From an uncultured Sulfitobacter sp. (lineage in GTDB: Bacteria; Pseudomonadota; Alphaproteobacteria; Rhodobacterales; Rhodobacteraceae): a stretch of DNA of 37,603 nucleotides. The notes under the pieces are model-generated. The model ran no database searches. It saw only the letters and a program-made list of their open reading frames with translations, and was not told the DNA's origin. The stretch's first letter is position 1. Every line of letters starts with the position of its first letter. The translations under genes and the position numbers were made by a program. Location of the stretch: assembly GCA_937928635.1 (NCBI GenBank), contig CALFWM010000064.1, positions 1-37,603 of the forward strand. Direction: 5' to 3'. This document shows, piece after piece, positions 31,321 to 37,603 of the stretch.

Positions 31321-32352
31321 TTAAATCGGCATCAACGCCCAGTAATCAAGGTCAAGCAGCACGTCGGGCAGGTATTTGCCATCCTCCCCGCGCAGCGCAA
31401 ACGGTGCACCGCCTTTTGTTGCTACCAGACGCAGACGAATTGCGCCCACGCCGGGGGCCGCTGTCTCTGCCTTGTCCAAAACCTCTGACCATGCCCGCAC
31501 CGTGTCCCCGGCCAGACAAGGGTTGGCATGCGCCCCGCCATTCAGGCCCACAACCATCTGCGCATTGGCCAGCCCGTTAAACGACAACGCGCGGGCCATG
31601 GAGATCACATGCCCGCCATAGATCAACCGGGTGCCATCTGGCCGCGCGGAGGTGTCAAAATGCACCTTGGCCGTGTTTTGCCACAGGCGGGTGGCCATCA
31701 TGTGTTCGGCTTCTTCGATTGTGACCCCATCCACGTGATCAATTTTTTCGCCAATGTCATAATCACCCCAGCGATGCGGCTCGCCTGCCTGTTCAAAATT
31801 GTAGTCGTTGAAATCAAGACCCTTTGGGATCGCCAGATCACCGGCGTCAATCGCTGTGGGCAGCGCCGGGATGGTGGTTTCCGGGGCCGGGGCGTTCACG
31901 TTGCGTTTGCGCACCATCACCCAGCGGACATATTCCATAACGGTTTCGTCATGCTGGTTCAGCCCACGGGTGCGCACATAAAGCACGCCGGATTTACCGT
32001 TGGAATTTTGTTTGAGGCCAATGACTTCGGATTCACTGCGCAGCGTATCTCCGGGCCAGACCGGCGTGATCCAGCGCCCCTGCGCATACCCAAGGTTGGC
32101 CACCGCATTTAGCGACACATCCGGCACGGTTTTGCCAAAGACCACATGAAAGGTGACCATATCATCCAAAGGGGAAAACGGCAGGCCGCAGGATTGCGCA
32201 AACTGGTCAGATGAATGCAGCGCGTGGCGCGCAGGGTAGAGCATGTGATAAAGCGCGCGCTCGCCCATTTTCACCGTGCGCGGCACCGCGTGGCGGATGA
32301 CCTCGCCCAGTGTGTAGTCCTCAAAAAAGCGACCAGCGTTGGTTTTGAGCAT
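31321..32352 (-). CDS. mch: Mesaconyl-CoA hydratase (2-methylfumaryl-CoA hydratase)
   Basis: The 343-residue double-hotdog (MaoC-like) enzyme hydrates mesaconyl-CoA to beta-methylmalyl-CoA in the ethylmalonyl-CoA pathway. The start MLKTNAGRFFEDYTLGE, then GERALYHMLYPARHAL, FHVVFGKTVPDVSLNAVANL and YVRTRGLNQ closely follow the Rhodobacter sphaeroides Mch sequence as I remember it. Length is the same. ATG 32352 shares one base with the DUF1737 stop (TGATG). It is the last gene of a four-gene operon that opens with a malyl-CoA lyase/thioesterase-like gene, which handles the next CoA esters of the pathway. Confidence 0.92.
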   Translation of the reverse strand: MLKTNAGRFFEDYTLGEVIRHAVPRTVKMGERALYHMLYPARHALHSSDQFAQSCGLPFSPLDDMVTFHVVFGKTVPDVSLNAVANLGYAQGRWITPVWPGDTLRSESEVIGLKQNSNGKSGVLYVRTRGLNQHDETVMEYVRWVMVRKRNVNAPAPETTIPALPTAIDAGDLAIPKGLDFNDYNFEQAGEPHRWGDYDIGEKIDHVDGVTIEEAEHMMATRLWQNTAKVHFDTSARPDGTRLIYGGHVISMARALSFNGLANAQMVVGLNGGAHANPCLAGDTVRAWSEVLDKAETAAPGVGAIRLRLVATKGGAPFALRGEDGKYLPDVLLDLDYWALMPI

Positions 32353-32555
32353 CAATGCGCCCCCAGCTTGGTGTCAGCTGTGTAGGTGCCCTCAACCTCT
32401 TTCACAACGGATTGCCCGCAGCGCATGACACCCGCCGCATGATCCCAGGTTTGGGTGGGGGAGCCATGCAGCTCCCACCCTTTGTTCAGGGCCTCTGTCA
32501 CCTTGTGACAAAAGGCAGAAGTGTCTTCTTCGGAGAGAAATCGGTAGAGTTTCAT
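32352..32555 (-). CDS. DUF1737 small protein
   Basis: The 67-residue product MKLYRFLSEEDTSAF... has KALNKGWELHGSPTQTWD-type spacing and MRCGQSVVKEVEG, matching DUF1737, a short soluble family of unknown role. It sits between nnrU and mch, coupled to mch by TGATG and 7 bp after nnrU. The same family is often found as a passenger in metabolic operons of Rhodobacterales. Confidence 0.8.
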   Translation of the reverse strand: MKLYRFLSEEDTSAFCHKVTEALNKGWELHGSPTQTWDHAAGVMRCGQSVVKEVEGTYTADTKLGAH

Positions 32556-32562
32556 AAGGCCC

Positions 32563-33120
32563 TCAGGTTCCTACAGGCGAGACGCCAAGCCAGGCGTGCA
32601 GCGCAATGATCAGGGTGAGCATGACCAGCGTGATCACGGCAAGGCGGATGTAGGTTGGCCGGTCCGCAGGGGCAGGGGCCACCCAATCGGGCTCCGCGCG
32701 GTTGATCAGGATCACGCTGCCCACAGCCCAGGCCAGCAACCCGCCAAACAGGATGATAGAGGCAACATCACCGTTCACCAGCAAATGCGCAATCGCCCAG
32801 ATTTTCACCGCCAGCAATTGCGGGTGGCGGGTTTTGTATGCAGGCCAGGCCTTGGCCCCCTTGGCCGCAGAAGAACCATAGACCCAAAGTGCGAGAACCA
32901 TCGCCAGATTGTTGATGTGCACAAAAAAGGCGGGCGGCTGCCAGACCGGAATGAAATCAGCCCAGCGATAGCCAAAGATCATCATCAGCAGGGATGCGAC
33001 CACCAGAAGGGCGACCACCCCCTTGCCCGCATTGCCCATCGCGGCGCGTTTTTCTGGCATGATGCGGCGGAAATAATGTGCGCCACACCAAAGGAGTAGG
33101 CCAAGGATCAAAAGTATCAT
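32563..33120 (-). CDS. NnrU family membrane protein
   Basis: The 185-residue protein has five to six hydrophobic segments and the NnrU-type features LLLWCGAHYFRR near the N-terminus, WKxPxxxHxNN-like PPAFFVHINNLAMVLALW (about 62-79) and KTRHPQLLAVKIWAIAHLLVNGD (about 95-117). The family is named from nitric oxide reductase clusters and is related to isoprenylcysteine-methyltransferase-like membrane proteins; its biochemical role is unresolved. No nor gene is near. The ATG overlaps the stop of the upstream gene (ATGA). Confidence 0.85.
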   Translation of the reverse strand: MILLILGLLLWCGAHYFRRIMPEKRAAMGNAGKGVVALLVVASLLMMIFGYRWADFIPVWQPPAFFVHINNLAMVLALWVYGSSAAKGAKAWPAYKTRHPQLLAVKIWAIAHLLVNGDVASIILFGGLLAWAVGSVILINRAEPDWVAPAPADRPTYIRLAVITLVMLTLIIALHAWLGVSPVGT

Positions 33121-33983
33121 GCAGGGTGCTCCGCGTTTAAGGCTTCTATTGCCTCCAGCTTTGCCAGAGTTTCGCGTGCCGTGGCAACATGTAGGTTTTC
33201 AACAATCTTGCCATCGACTACGGCAACACCCTGACCTGCGGCCTGGGCGGCATCAAAGGCGGCGATTTGACGGCGGGCCAGATCGGCCTCTTCTTGCGTT
33301 GGAGAAAACGCGGTGTTGGCGATAGAAAGCTGGGCTGGGTGGATCAGGGTCTTGCCGTCAAACCCCATGTCACGGCCCTGGTCGCATTCGAGCTTGAGAC
33401 CTGCGTCATCCTTGAAGGTGTTATAGACCCCATCAATGATCGCACAGTCATGCGCCTTGGCCGCCAAAACGCACAGGCCCAAACCTGCCATCATGGGCAA
33501 ACGGTCCGGGCGAAAGCGGCTGTTGAGGTCTTTGGCCAGATCATTGGTGCCCATCACCATGCCCTGCAATTGGGGATGGGCGGCAATGGCGGCCGCATTT
33601 AACATCCCCCCCGGCGTTTCCATCATCGCCCACAACGGCAGCTCGCCTGTGATTTTGGCCAAGCTGTCCAGATCAGCGGGGCTGTTGACCTTGGGCAGCA
33701 AGACCGCATCGGGGTTCATGGCAGCAACGGCGCGGGCGTCCTCTGCGCCCCACCCGGTATCAAGCGCGTTGATCCGCACCACCCGCAGGCGTGTCCCATA
33801 TCCGCCCTCTTGCAACGCAGCGGCAAGGGTTTCGCGCGCGGCAGTCTTTTCGTCAGGGGAAACCGCATCCTCCAGATCAAAGATGATGGCATCACAGGCC
33901 AGCCCCTGTGCCTTTTCGAGCGCACGCGTCTTTGAGGCGGGGATATAAAGAACAGAGCGCAGCGGGCAGGTTGGTTTTGGCAT
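33117..33983 (-). CDS. mcl2: HpcH/HpaI-type CoA ester lyase, probable (3S)-malyl-CoA thioesterase (Mcl2-like)
   Basis: The 288-residue CitE-like TIM-barrel protein shows LYIPASKTRALEKA (12-25), the metal and substrate motif IFDLEDAV (34-41), R70, E122 in METPGGM and N147/D148 in MGTNDLAKD. Clustering with mch matches the Rhodobacter sphaeroides arrangement around Mcl2, the paralogue that hydrolyses (3S)-malyl-CoA rather than the lyase Mcl1. A CitE-like lyase role remains possible. ATG 33983 is chosen because the family starts at about this residue and the longer frame from 34079 adds an unconserved Cys-rich leader. It is the first gene of the operon. Confidence 0.8.
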   Translation of the reverse strand: MPKPTCPLRSVLYIPASKTRALEKAQGLACDAIIFDLEDAVSPDEKTAARETLAAALQEGGYGTRLRVVRINALDTGWGAEDARAVAAMNPDAVLLPKVNSPADLDSLAKITGELPLWAMMETPGGMLNAAAIAAHPQLQGMVMGTNDLAKDLNSRFRPDRLPMMAGLGLCVLAAKAHDCAIIDGVYNTFKDDAGLKLECDQGRDMGFDGKTLIHPAQLSIANTAFSPTQEEADLARRQIAAFDAAQAAGQGVAVVDGKIVENLHVATARETLAKLEAIEALNAEHPA

Positions 33984-34110
33984 GGGCGGGCTTTCATCGG
34001 TGATTAGGTAACAATCTTGCGCGCCACAGCTACATTTCTTGCGGAAAACTTCAAGCGCAATCGTGCCGCAGCGCAGCAAATTTCAAATGCAACAGGCATC
34101 GTGCGTGAGG

Positions 34111-34125
34111 TTAACCATTATTTCA
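34111..34125 (+). promoter_or_regulatory. Near-consensus CtrA-type box (TTAA-N7-TTCA)
   Basis: The 321-bp gap 33984-34304 carries the mcl2 promoter on the minus strand and the leader of the secreted-protein gene. TTAACCATTATTTCA matches TTAA-N7-TTAA at seven of eight positions and includes the extended half-site TTAACCAT known from CtrA targets. It is about 180 bp before the ATG at 34305. The rest of the gap shows no other signal that I can support. Confidence 0.35.
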
Positions 34126-34304
34126 GGGCTCTGGGGCCATCCTCCTGCTTGTCGGATTTCACCGGGAGGGCCGTTTCGGCAGGGCCGCCGAACCCTAAGG
34201 TGCGTGGAATGCCAGACGTTATGGGAACCGGGCCGCCGGGTCGTCACCGTAAAAATGCGGTTGGCCAGATGACTTCAGGCGCTGCCTTTGAACCGAAGGC
34301 GAAT

Positions 34305-34637
34305 ATGATGACACGCACGATCAAGATTTTTAATTTGGTGGTTCTGACCGCCGCTGCAGCCATGTTGTTGGTTGCCACGACCGATGTTGCTGCCCAGGGG
34401 CGCAACTGTGGGCCGCGTGAGGCGGTTGTGACCCGCCTGTCCGAAGGGTATGGAGAAACCCGCCAATCCATGGGGCTGGGGTCAAACAATGCAGTGGTTG
34501 AGGTTTTTGCGTCAAGCAAAACAGGCAGCTGGACCATTACGGTGACACAGGCCAATGGGCTGACATGTCTGGTGGCCTCTGGCCAGGGATTTGAAAAACT
34601 GGCCGAGGCATTGCCGCCCGAGGGTGACGACGTTTAA
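34305..34637 (+). CDS. Small secreted protein of unknown function (110 aa)
   Basis: The start is ATG 34305 or the adjacent ATG 34308. Residues about 5-30 (IKIFNLVVLTAAAAMLLVAT) are a signal peptide, with a likely cleavage after DVAAQ. The mature part of about 78 residues contains NCGPREAVVTRLSEGYGE, GLGSNNAVVEVFASSKTGSW and GLTCLVASGQGFE, with one cysteine near each end that could bridge. This conserved secreted type is common in Rhodobacteraceae but unstudied as far as I know. It is a single-gene unit, followed by a hairpin and a strong terminator. Confidence 0.8.
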   Translation: MMTRTIKIFNLVVLTAAAAMLLVATTDVAAQGRNCGPREAVVTRLSEGYGETRQSMGLGSNNAVVEVFASSKTGSWTITVTQANGLTCLVASGQGFEKLAEALPPEGDDV

Positions 34638-34652
34638 AGCGCCCGGCCTGAA

Positions 34653-34683
34653 ACGTGAAACGCCAATTCGTGTTGTTTCACGT
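34653..34683 (+). repeat. Inverted repeat after the secreted-protein gene
   Basis: ACGTGAAAC (34653-34661) and GTTTCACGT (34675-34683) form a perfect 9-bp stem with a 13-base loop, 16 bases after the stop at 34637. It lies ahead of the main terminator and may protect the 3' end or bind a protein. Confidence 0.6.
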
Positions 34684-34723
34684 CAAAGGCACGGTGCTGT
34701 AAAGACAGAAACGCGCAGAACGT

Positions 34724-34751
34724 AAGGCGGGCCTCGGCCCGCCTTTCTTTT
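34724..34751 (+). terminator. Rho-independent terminator
   Basis: AAGGCGGGCC (34724-34733), loop TC, GGCCCGCCTT (34736-34745), then TCTTTT. A 10-bp stem of very high GC content followed by a T-rich tail makes this the clearest intrinsic terminator in the window. It ends the transcript of the 34305-34637 gene. Farther on, TTTTCGCG (34782-34789) and CGCGAAAA (34803-34810) form another inverted repeat in otherwise non-coding DNA. Confidence 0.85.
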
Positions 34752-34869
34752 GGCCTTACCGCTGGCCGCCCCAAACCGCGCTTTTCGCGGTACGGTACGG
34801 TGCGCGAAAATAGTTGTGGCTTTCGATGACGTATTCTTGGCTGTCTTTATCTCCTATGCGGCCATCACC

Positions 34870-35219
34870 ACGTCAGAGCACGTTGCACGAAGCGCGGATA
34901 TTTAGGAATAAATCGCCACGGGTTGCCGCGTCCATCCGCCATTGACATCGTAGAGCACAATATCGCCCCGACCGAGGATGCAATGGCGCGCGGTGTGCGT
35001 GATCCGCCGTCCATCAGATCCGCAATGGGCAGGCCCGCCGCTTGTCCTGCGATGTCCCAACAGGCCATATCAATCGGGCTTTTTGCGTAAAGGTGGCCGG
35101 GCAAGGAGAGGTCCATCGCCCGTTCCACCTCCAGCATTTTACGCGGATCAAGGTCCGGAATAAACGGCGCCATCGGTTCAATACCTGCGCGGATGGCATA
35201 ACTTGAATGTCCACAGGCC
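34870..35219 (-). pseudogene. Mandelate racemase/MLE-family fragment (hydroxyproline-betaine epimerase-like)
   Basis: The minus strand directly after the dehydrogenase stop reads ACGHSSYAIRAGIEPMAPFI, then ALPGH/LPGHLYAKSPIDMACWDI and GQAAGLPIADLMDG, typical of the enolase-superfamily branch that includes 4-hydroxyproline-betaine 2-epimerase (HpbD). After IASSVG the reading jumps into a second frame as GDIVLYDVNGGWTRQPV, a segment that normally lies some 40 residues farther on. An internal deletion with frameshift is therefore visible. A stop follows shortly. The N-terminal lid domain start and the entire C-terminal half of the barrel are missing. Confidence 0.75.
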
Positions 35220-36302
35220 CTAAGGCACAACCACGATGTTGCCGGTGTGTTGTTTGGCGATAAAGGCGGTTTGCGCCTCGTGCAGTTGTGCCAGGGGATA
35301 GGTCGCGGCAAGCGCGGGTTTAATCTCCCCCTGTTCAATGTAACGGATCAGGTTCGGCATAACCTCGGGGGCAATCACAGTTGACCCCGTGAACGTCAGA
35401 TCGCGCAGATAAAACGTGCGCAAATCAAACTCGACCATAGGCCCGGCAATAGCTCCTGAACAGGTATAGCGGCCGCCGCGTTCCAGAATGTCGATCAGCC
35501 CGGGCCAATAGGGGCCGCCCACCACGTCTGCGACCACGGTGATCTTTTCGCCCGTAAGGGCAGCGTGCAAATTTTCCGGGGCGCGGGGCAAAACCCTGTC
35601 TGCGCCAAGGGCCGTCACCTTTGCATGTTTTGGCGCTGAGGCCAGCGCGATTACGCGCGCGCCCCGGCGTTTGGCCAGTTGCACCACCGCCCCGCCCACG
35701 CCACCAGAGGCACCGGGCACCAGAACAGTGTCGCGCCCGCTCACCGTGGCACGGGTCAACATGCCCTCCGCTGTGGAGTAGGAGCAGGAAAACGTTGCGA
35801 GTTCCGCATCCGTCAGGGAGGATTTAACGGCCAGCGCATTGCGGGACGGGGTGGTGGTGTATTGTGCAAACCCGCCATCCCTCTCGGAGCCAAAATACCC
35901 GGTTTTGTTGATGTCGTCCAAGGCATTGGCGTCGCGCAGCCACCCGTCGGTGATTACCCGTTCCCCGATACGCGCGGTGTCAACCTCAGACCCAACCGCC
36001 ACGATTTCACCACAAACATCCACGCCCTGAATGCGCGGAAAGGTGAGGGGCGCGCCGCCCCATGTGGGGTCGTCTTTCCCGACGTCTTCAAAGGCCCCGC
36101 CGGTGGTCGCGTCGGTCACAGATTTGGAATACCAGCCAGAGCGCGTGTTCACATCCGTGTTGTTCAGCCCGCAAGCCCCGACCCGGATCAGCACCTCGTC
36201 GGATGCCGGATCAGGGCGGGGCCAATCGTGGTGCAGCACCATCTGATCCAGATCGCCGTGGCCCATGGTTACCATGGCCGTCATTGTTGCAGGCAGGGTC
36301 AT
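35220..36302 (-). CDS. Medium-chain dehydrogenase/reductase (zinc-type alcohol dehydrogenase family)
   Basis: The 360-residue protein has a GroES-like N-terminal domain (RVGACGLNNTDVNTRSGWY at 40-58, IQGVDVCGEIVAVG at 91-104) and a Rossmann domain with GASGGVGGAVVQLAKRRGA (197-215). The catalytic-zinc cysteine-histidine pair is not clearly kept (C44 is followed by N47/N48), so it may be a zinc-free quinone-oxidoreductase-like reductase using NADPH. It is full length. Its ATG overlaps the stop of the upstream pseudogene (ATGA), and the epimerase-like pseudogene begins right after its stop. It is thus the only intact member of a decaying catabolic unit. Confidence 0.85.
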   Translation of the reverse strand: MTLPATMTAMVTMGHGDLDQMVLHHDWPRPDPASDEVLIRVGACGLNNTDVNTRSGWYSKSVTDATTGGAFEDVGKDDPTWGGAPLTFPRIQGVDVCGEIVAVGSEVDTARIGERVITDGWLRDANALDDINKTGYFGSERDGGFAQYTTTPSRNALAVKSSLTDAELATFSCSYSTAEGMLTRATVSGRDTVLVPGASGGVGGAVVQLAKRRGARVIALASAPKHAKVTALGADRVLPRAPENLHAALTGEKITVVADVVGGPYWPGLIDILERGGRYTCSGAIAGPMVEFDLRTFYLRDLTFTGSTVIAPEVMPNLIRYIEQGEIKPALAATYPLAQLHEAQTAFIAKQHTGNIVVVP

Positions 36303-36735
36303 GAAATGTCCGTTCTTGATTTCAGGGTATCAGGGCCATAGGCGGGTTTGCCCAAGACATGCGCCGCGCGGGGGAAGCCGTGGATCATGATCTCCACATT
36401 CGTACCGGGCAGTGCACCCTCAGGTTTGACTTAAGCAAATGCAAGAATTTTCCCGACCGTCAGGCCAAAGGCGACAGAGGTGGTTGAGCCGACAACTACG
36501 TCGTTGTGCATCACGGCCTCGCCGCCATGACTGTCGGCTTTGCCATCAGGGTCAATCTCAAGGTAGGCGCAGCGCCAGCGCAGGTCTGTGCCCAGCGTTT
36601 TGTCGCAGCCCAGACAGGATTTATCCCGGCACGCAAAACGCAGCATATCCGCTTCCGTCAGGGTGACTTCGTTGGTCAATTCGCCCGCACCCTTAAAGCC
36701 CTTTTCCATACGCATTGCGTTGGATGCCAAGGTTG
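36299..36735 (-). pseudogene. C-terminal remnant of a GcvT-type dimethylglycine/sarcosine dehydrogenase-like protein
   Basis: From about 36730 the minus strand reads NAMRMEKGFKGAGELTNEVT, then DLRWRCAYLEID, HGGEAV and TTSVAFGLTVGKILAFA, the tetrahydrofolate-binding GcvT C-terminal domain of FAD-dependent methylamine-type dehydrogenases. At 36431-36433 a TAA stands where the family has Tyr. Reading on in the same frame gives VKPEGALPGTNVEIMIHGF through KPAYGPDTLKS to a TGA at 36299-36301, the expected end of the family. The gene has thus lost its whole FAD domain and also gained a nonsense codon. It overlaps the dehydrogenase ATG by 4 bp. Confidence 0.8.
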
Positions 36736-36767
36736 GCCAGGACGGGCATGCGGTTCATGCTTTCTTC

Positions 36768-36992
36768 ATGCGCCCCAAATTCTGGTCCGATGTGGAGGTG
36801 TGTAACCTGCTCACTTCACTGCACCGGACCATGACAGAAGGTAAGGCACTGGCGATCTGCGAGGCCCAATTCGGCAGCGACCGGACGCCCAGCCAATCCG
36901 CCTTGAACCGGTATTGGGTGAAGCTGGACAGCGCCTTTGGACCCAACGACACACACGCGGTTCGTCGCCTCAACAAGAGGCGCAACGGATGA
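36768..36992 (+). CDS. Small SANT/Myb-like DNA-binding protein candidate (74 aa)
   Basis: The product MRPKFWSDVEVCNLLTSLHR... has an aromatic-acidic helix start (FWSDVEVCNLL), a second helix (EGKALAICEAQFG) and a third (TPSQSALNRYWVKLD), spaced as in SANT/Myb or GcrA-like helix-turn-helix domains. The tail RRLNKRRNG is basic. The family is not identified. The ATG at 36768 is chosen where the protein-like composition starts; longer frames run into the antisense of the pseudogene. Its stop overlaps the next ATG (ATGA). It starts only about 35 bp from the end of recognisable dehydrogenase remnant. Confidence 0.55.
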   Translation: MRPKFWSDVEVCNLLTSLHRTMTEGKALAICEAQFGSDRTPSQSALNRYWVKLDSAFGPNDTHAVRRLNKRRNG

Positions 36993-37225
36993 CGCTCAAA
37001 CCCACTCCCAACAGCCCGGTCATGCCTCGCGGTACCACCGCTCGCCGGGCCACCTTGTCGGGGGCGTCTGCCAGCGCCCCTGACACTTTTCTTTGTCGCT
37101 TTGAAGCGCGCCGCAGGGTTGCCCAGAAGGGCCGGATCAGGCGGGTGGTTGTAGACGCTGCGTTGTGTGCCAGCATCTTTGTCATCTGCGGTGGATGCTT
37201 ACTTATCGGGTGGGTATCTTCGTGA
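36989..37225 (+). CDS. Small single-TM protein in the ParB-like module (78 aa)
   Basis: The product starts at ATG 36989 (ATGA overlap). It has a Ser/Thr/Ala/Pro-rich N-terminus (1-30), a strongly basic stretch CRFEARRRVAQKGRIRRVVV (about 36-55) and one hydrophobic helix (about 56-76, DAALCASIFVICGGCLLIGW) ending the protein. It is a likely tail-anchored inner-membrane protein. I recognise no family. The stop overlaps the GTG of the ParB-like gene (GTGA), so the three genes form a tight unit. Confidence 0.6.
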   Translation: MTLKPTPNSPVMPRGTTARRATLSGASASAPDTFLCRFEARRRVAQKGRIRRVVVDAALCASIFVICGGCLLIGWVSS

Positions 37226-37603
37226 GTGAGCAAAGTGAAGAAAAACCAGCGGCGGTTGTCAGCCGTGAACCCATTTTGTCCATCATATTGGGCAAACGCC
37301 TGCGGCCTGTTGATGAGGACTATGCGCTGAGCCTGGCCAATTCTATGAGCCAGCGCGGATTGGACATTCCAATCAAGGTGCGGCAGCGGAAGAACAGCCT
37401 CATCCTTGTCTCCGGGGCGTATCGCCTGCGCGCTGCGGTAATTCTGGGCTGGCATGAGATCGACTGTATCATCTCAGTACAGAGCGAACTCGAAGCGCGT
37501 CTGGAAGAGGTGGAGGAAAACCTGATCCGCAGGGAGCTTGCGGCCCTTGAGCGCGCTATTTTTCTGGCGGAACGGGATGCGATCCACAAGGAGATGCACC
37601 CGG
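37222..37603 (+). CDS. ParB N-terminal-domain-like protein (cut by window edge)
   Basis: The 127 visible residues start at GTG 37222. They follow the ParB/Srx fold: PILSIILGKRLRPVD, ALSLANSMSQRGLDIPIKVR (about 36-55), LILVSGAYRLRAAVILGWHE (about 61-80) and VEENLIRRELAALERAIFLA. In chromosomal ParB the CTP-binding box II reads GERRxRA; here it is GAYRLRA, so the first Arg and Glu are replaced. That points to a ParB-like nuclease or accessory protein of a phage, transposon or plasmid rather than a true segregation ParB. No parA lies upstream. The C-terminus is outside the window. Confidence 0.8.
   Translation, partial: MSEQSEEKPAAVVSREPILSIILGKRLRPVDEDYALSLANSMSQRGLDIPIKVRQRKNSLILVSGAYRLRAAVILGWHEIDCIISVQSELEARLEEVEENLIRRELAALERAIFLAERDAIHKEMHP

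Noticed and set aside
36588..36767. Longer start for the SANT-like protein
   Set aside because: The extra 60 residues are the antisense of the dehydrogenase remnant, so they have no independent support.
36970..37455. 161-aa minus-strand frame opposite the small TM and ParB-like genes
   Set aside because: The plus-strand genes have coupled overlaps and a recognisable ParB fold; the minus frame has neither.
1..37603. tRNA, rRNA or CRISPR array
   Set aside because: No cloverleaf-like tRNA signature, rRNA segment or regularly spaced direct repeats were seen on reading both strands; a covariance search was not possible.

Overview
The window reads as chromosome of a marine Roseobacter-type alphaproteobacterium (Rhodobacteraceae/Rhodobacterales). 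The grounds are the gene orders tlpA/argH-lipoprotein-lysA-TIGR02302 protein and zinc-ribbon protein/ftsE-ftsX-plsC, a 2-oxoglutarate dehydrogenase E2 with two lipoyl domains, an ethylmalonyl-CoA-pathway mesaconyl-CoA hydratase next to a malyl-CoA thioesterase/lyase-like gene, and a CtrA-type box. Assignments rest on reading translations and motifs by eye; no database search was run.

Layout. 1-136: the end of an IS481-family element with the first codons of its transposase. 283-1335: cupin and DUF2461 genes. 1598-3318 (minus): a GlcNAc-kinase-type sugar kinase and a TauD-type dioxygenase, divergent from 3463-6998, a gap-edd-eda Entner-Doudoroff operon with a LacI-type operator (GTTAGCGCTAAC). 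7246-8648: a Hint-domain protein overlapping a small CX5R phosphatase-like gene, preceded by a full TTAA-N7-TTAA box. 8716-9285: a thioredoxin-like protein (minus), closed by nested hairpins. 9310-15313: argH, two tiny lipoproteins, a DUF2834 membrane protein, lysA and the large Q/G-rich TIGR02302 protein. 15344-16117: a zinc-ribbon membrane protein (minus). 16278-19180: ftsE-ftsX-plsC-PPOX flavoprotein, with overlapping or touching ends.

19220-30759 (all minus) is the TCA-cycle cluster in the transcription order sucC, lipoprotein, secreted protein, lipoprotein, sucD, unknown 248-aa gene, sucA, odhB, small protein, MAPEG protein, lpd, LRR-like protein. It supplies succinyl-CoA synthetase and all three 2-oxoglutarate dehydrogenase subunits, interleaved with unstudied small envelope genes. 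Upstream of sucC lies a striking 39-bp double palindrome with two TGTGATCACA sites 21 bp apart. 30975-31261 is a broken GNAT gene. 31321-33983 (minus) is an operon of malyl-CoA thioesterase/lyase-like gene, nnrU-like gene, DUF1737 gene and mch.

34305-34637 is a small secreted protein followed by a strong terminator. 34870-36735 is a decayed catabolic patch: one intact medium-chain dehydrogenase between a deleted mandelate-racemase/hydroxyproline-betaine-epimerase-like pseudogene and a truncated, nonsense-mutated GcvT-type dehydrogenase pseudogene. The window ends (36768-37603) in a tightly overlapping three-gene module: a SANT/Myb-like small protein, a one-TM protein and a ParB-like protein cut by the window edge. 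It is probably the start of a mobile or phage-like unit.
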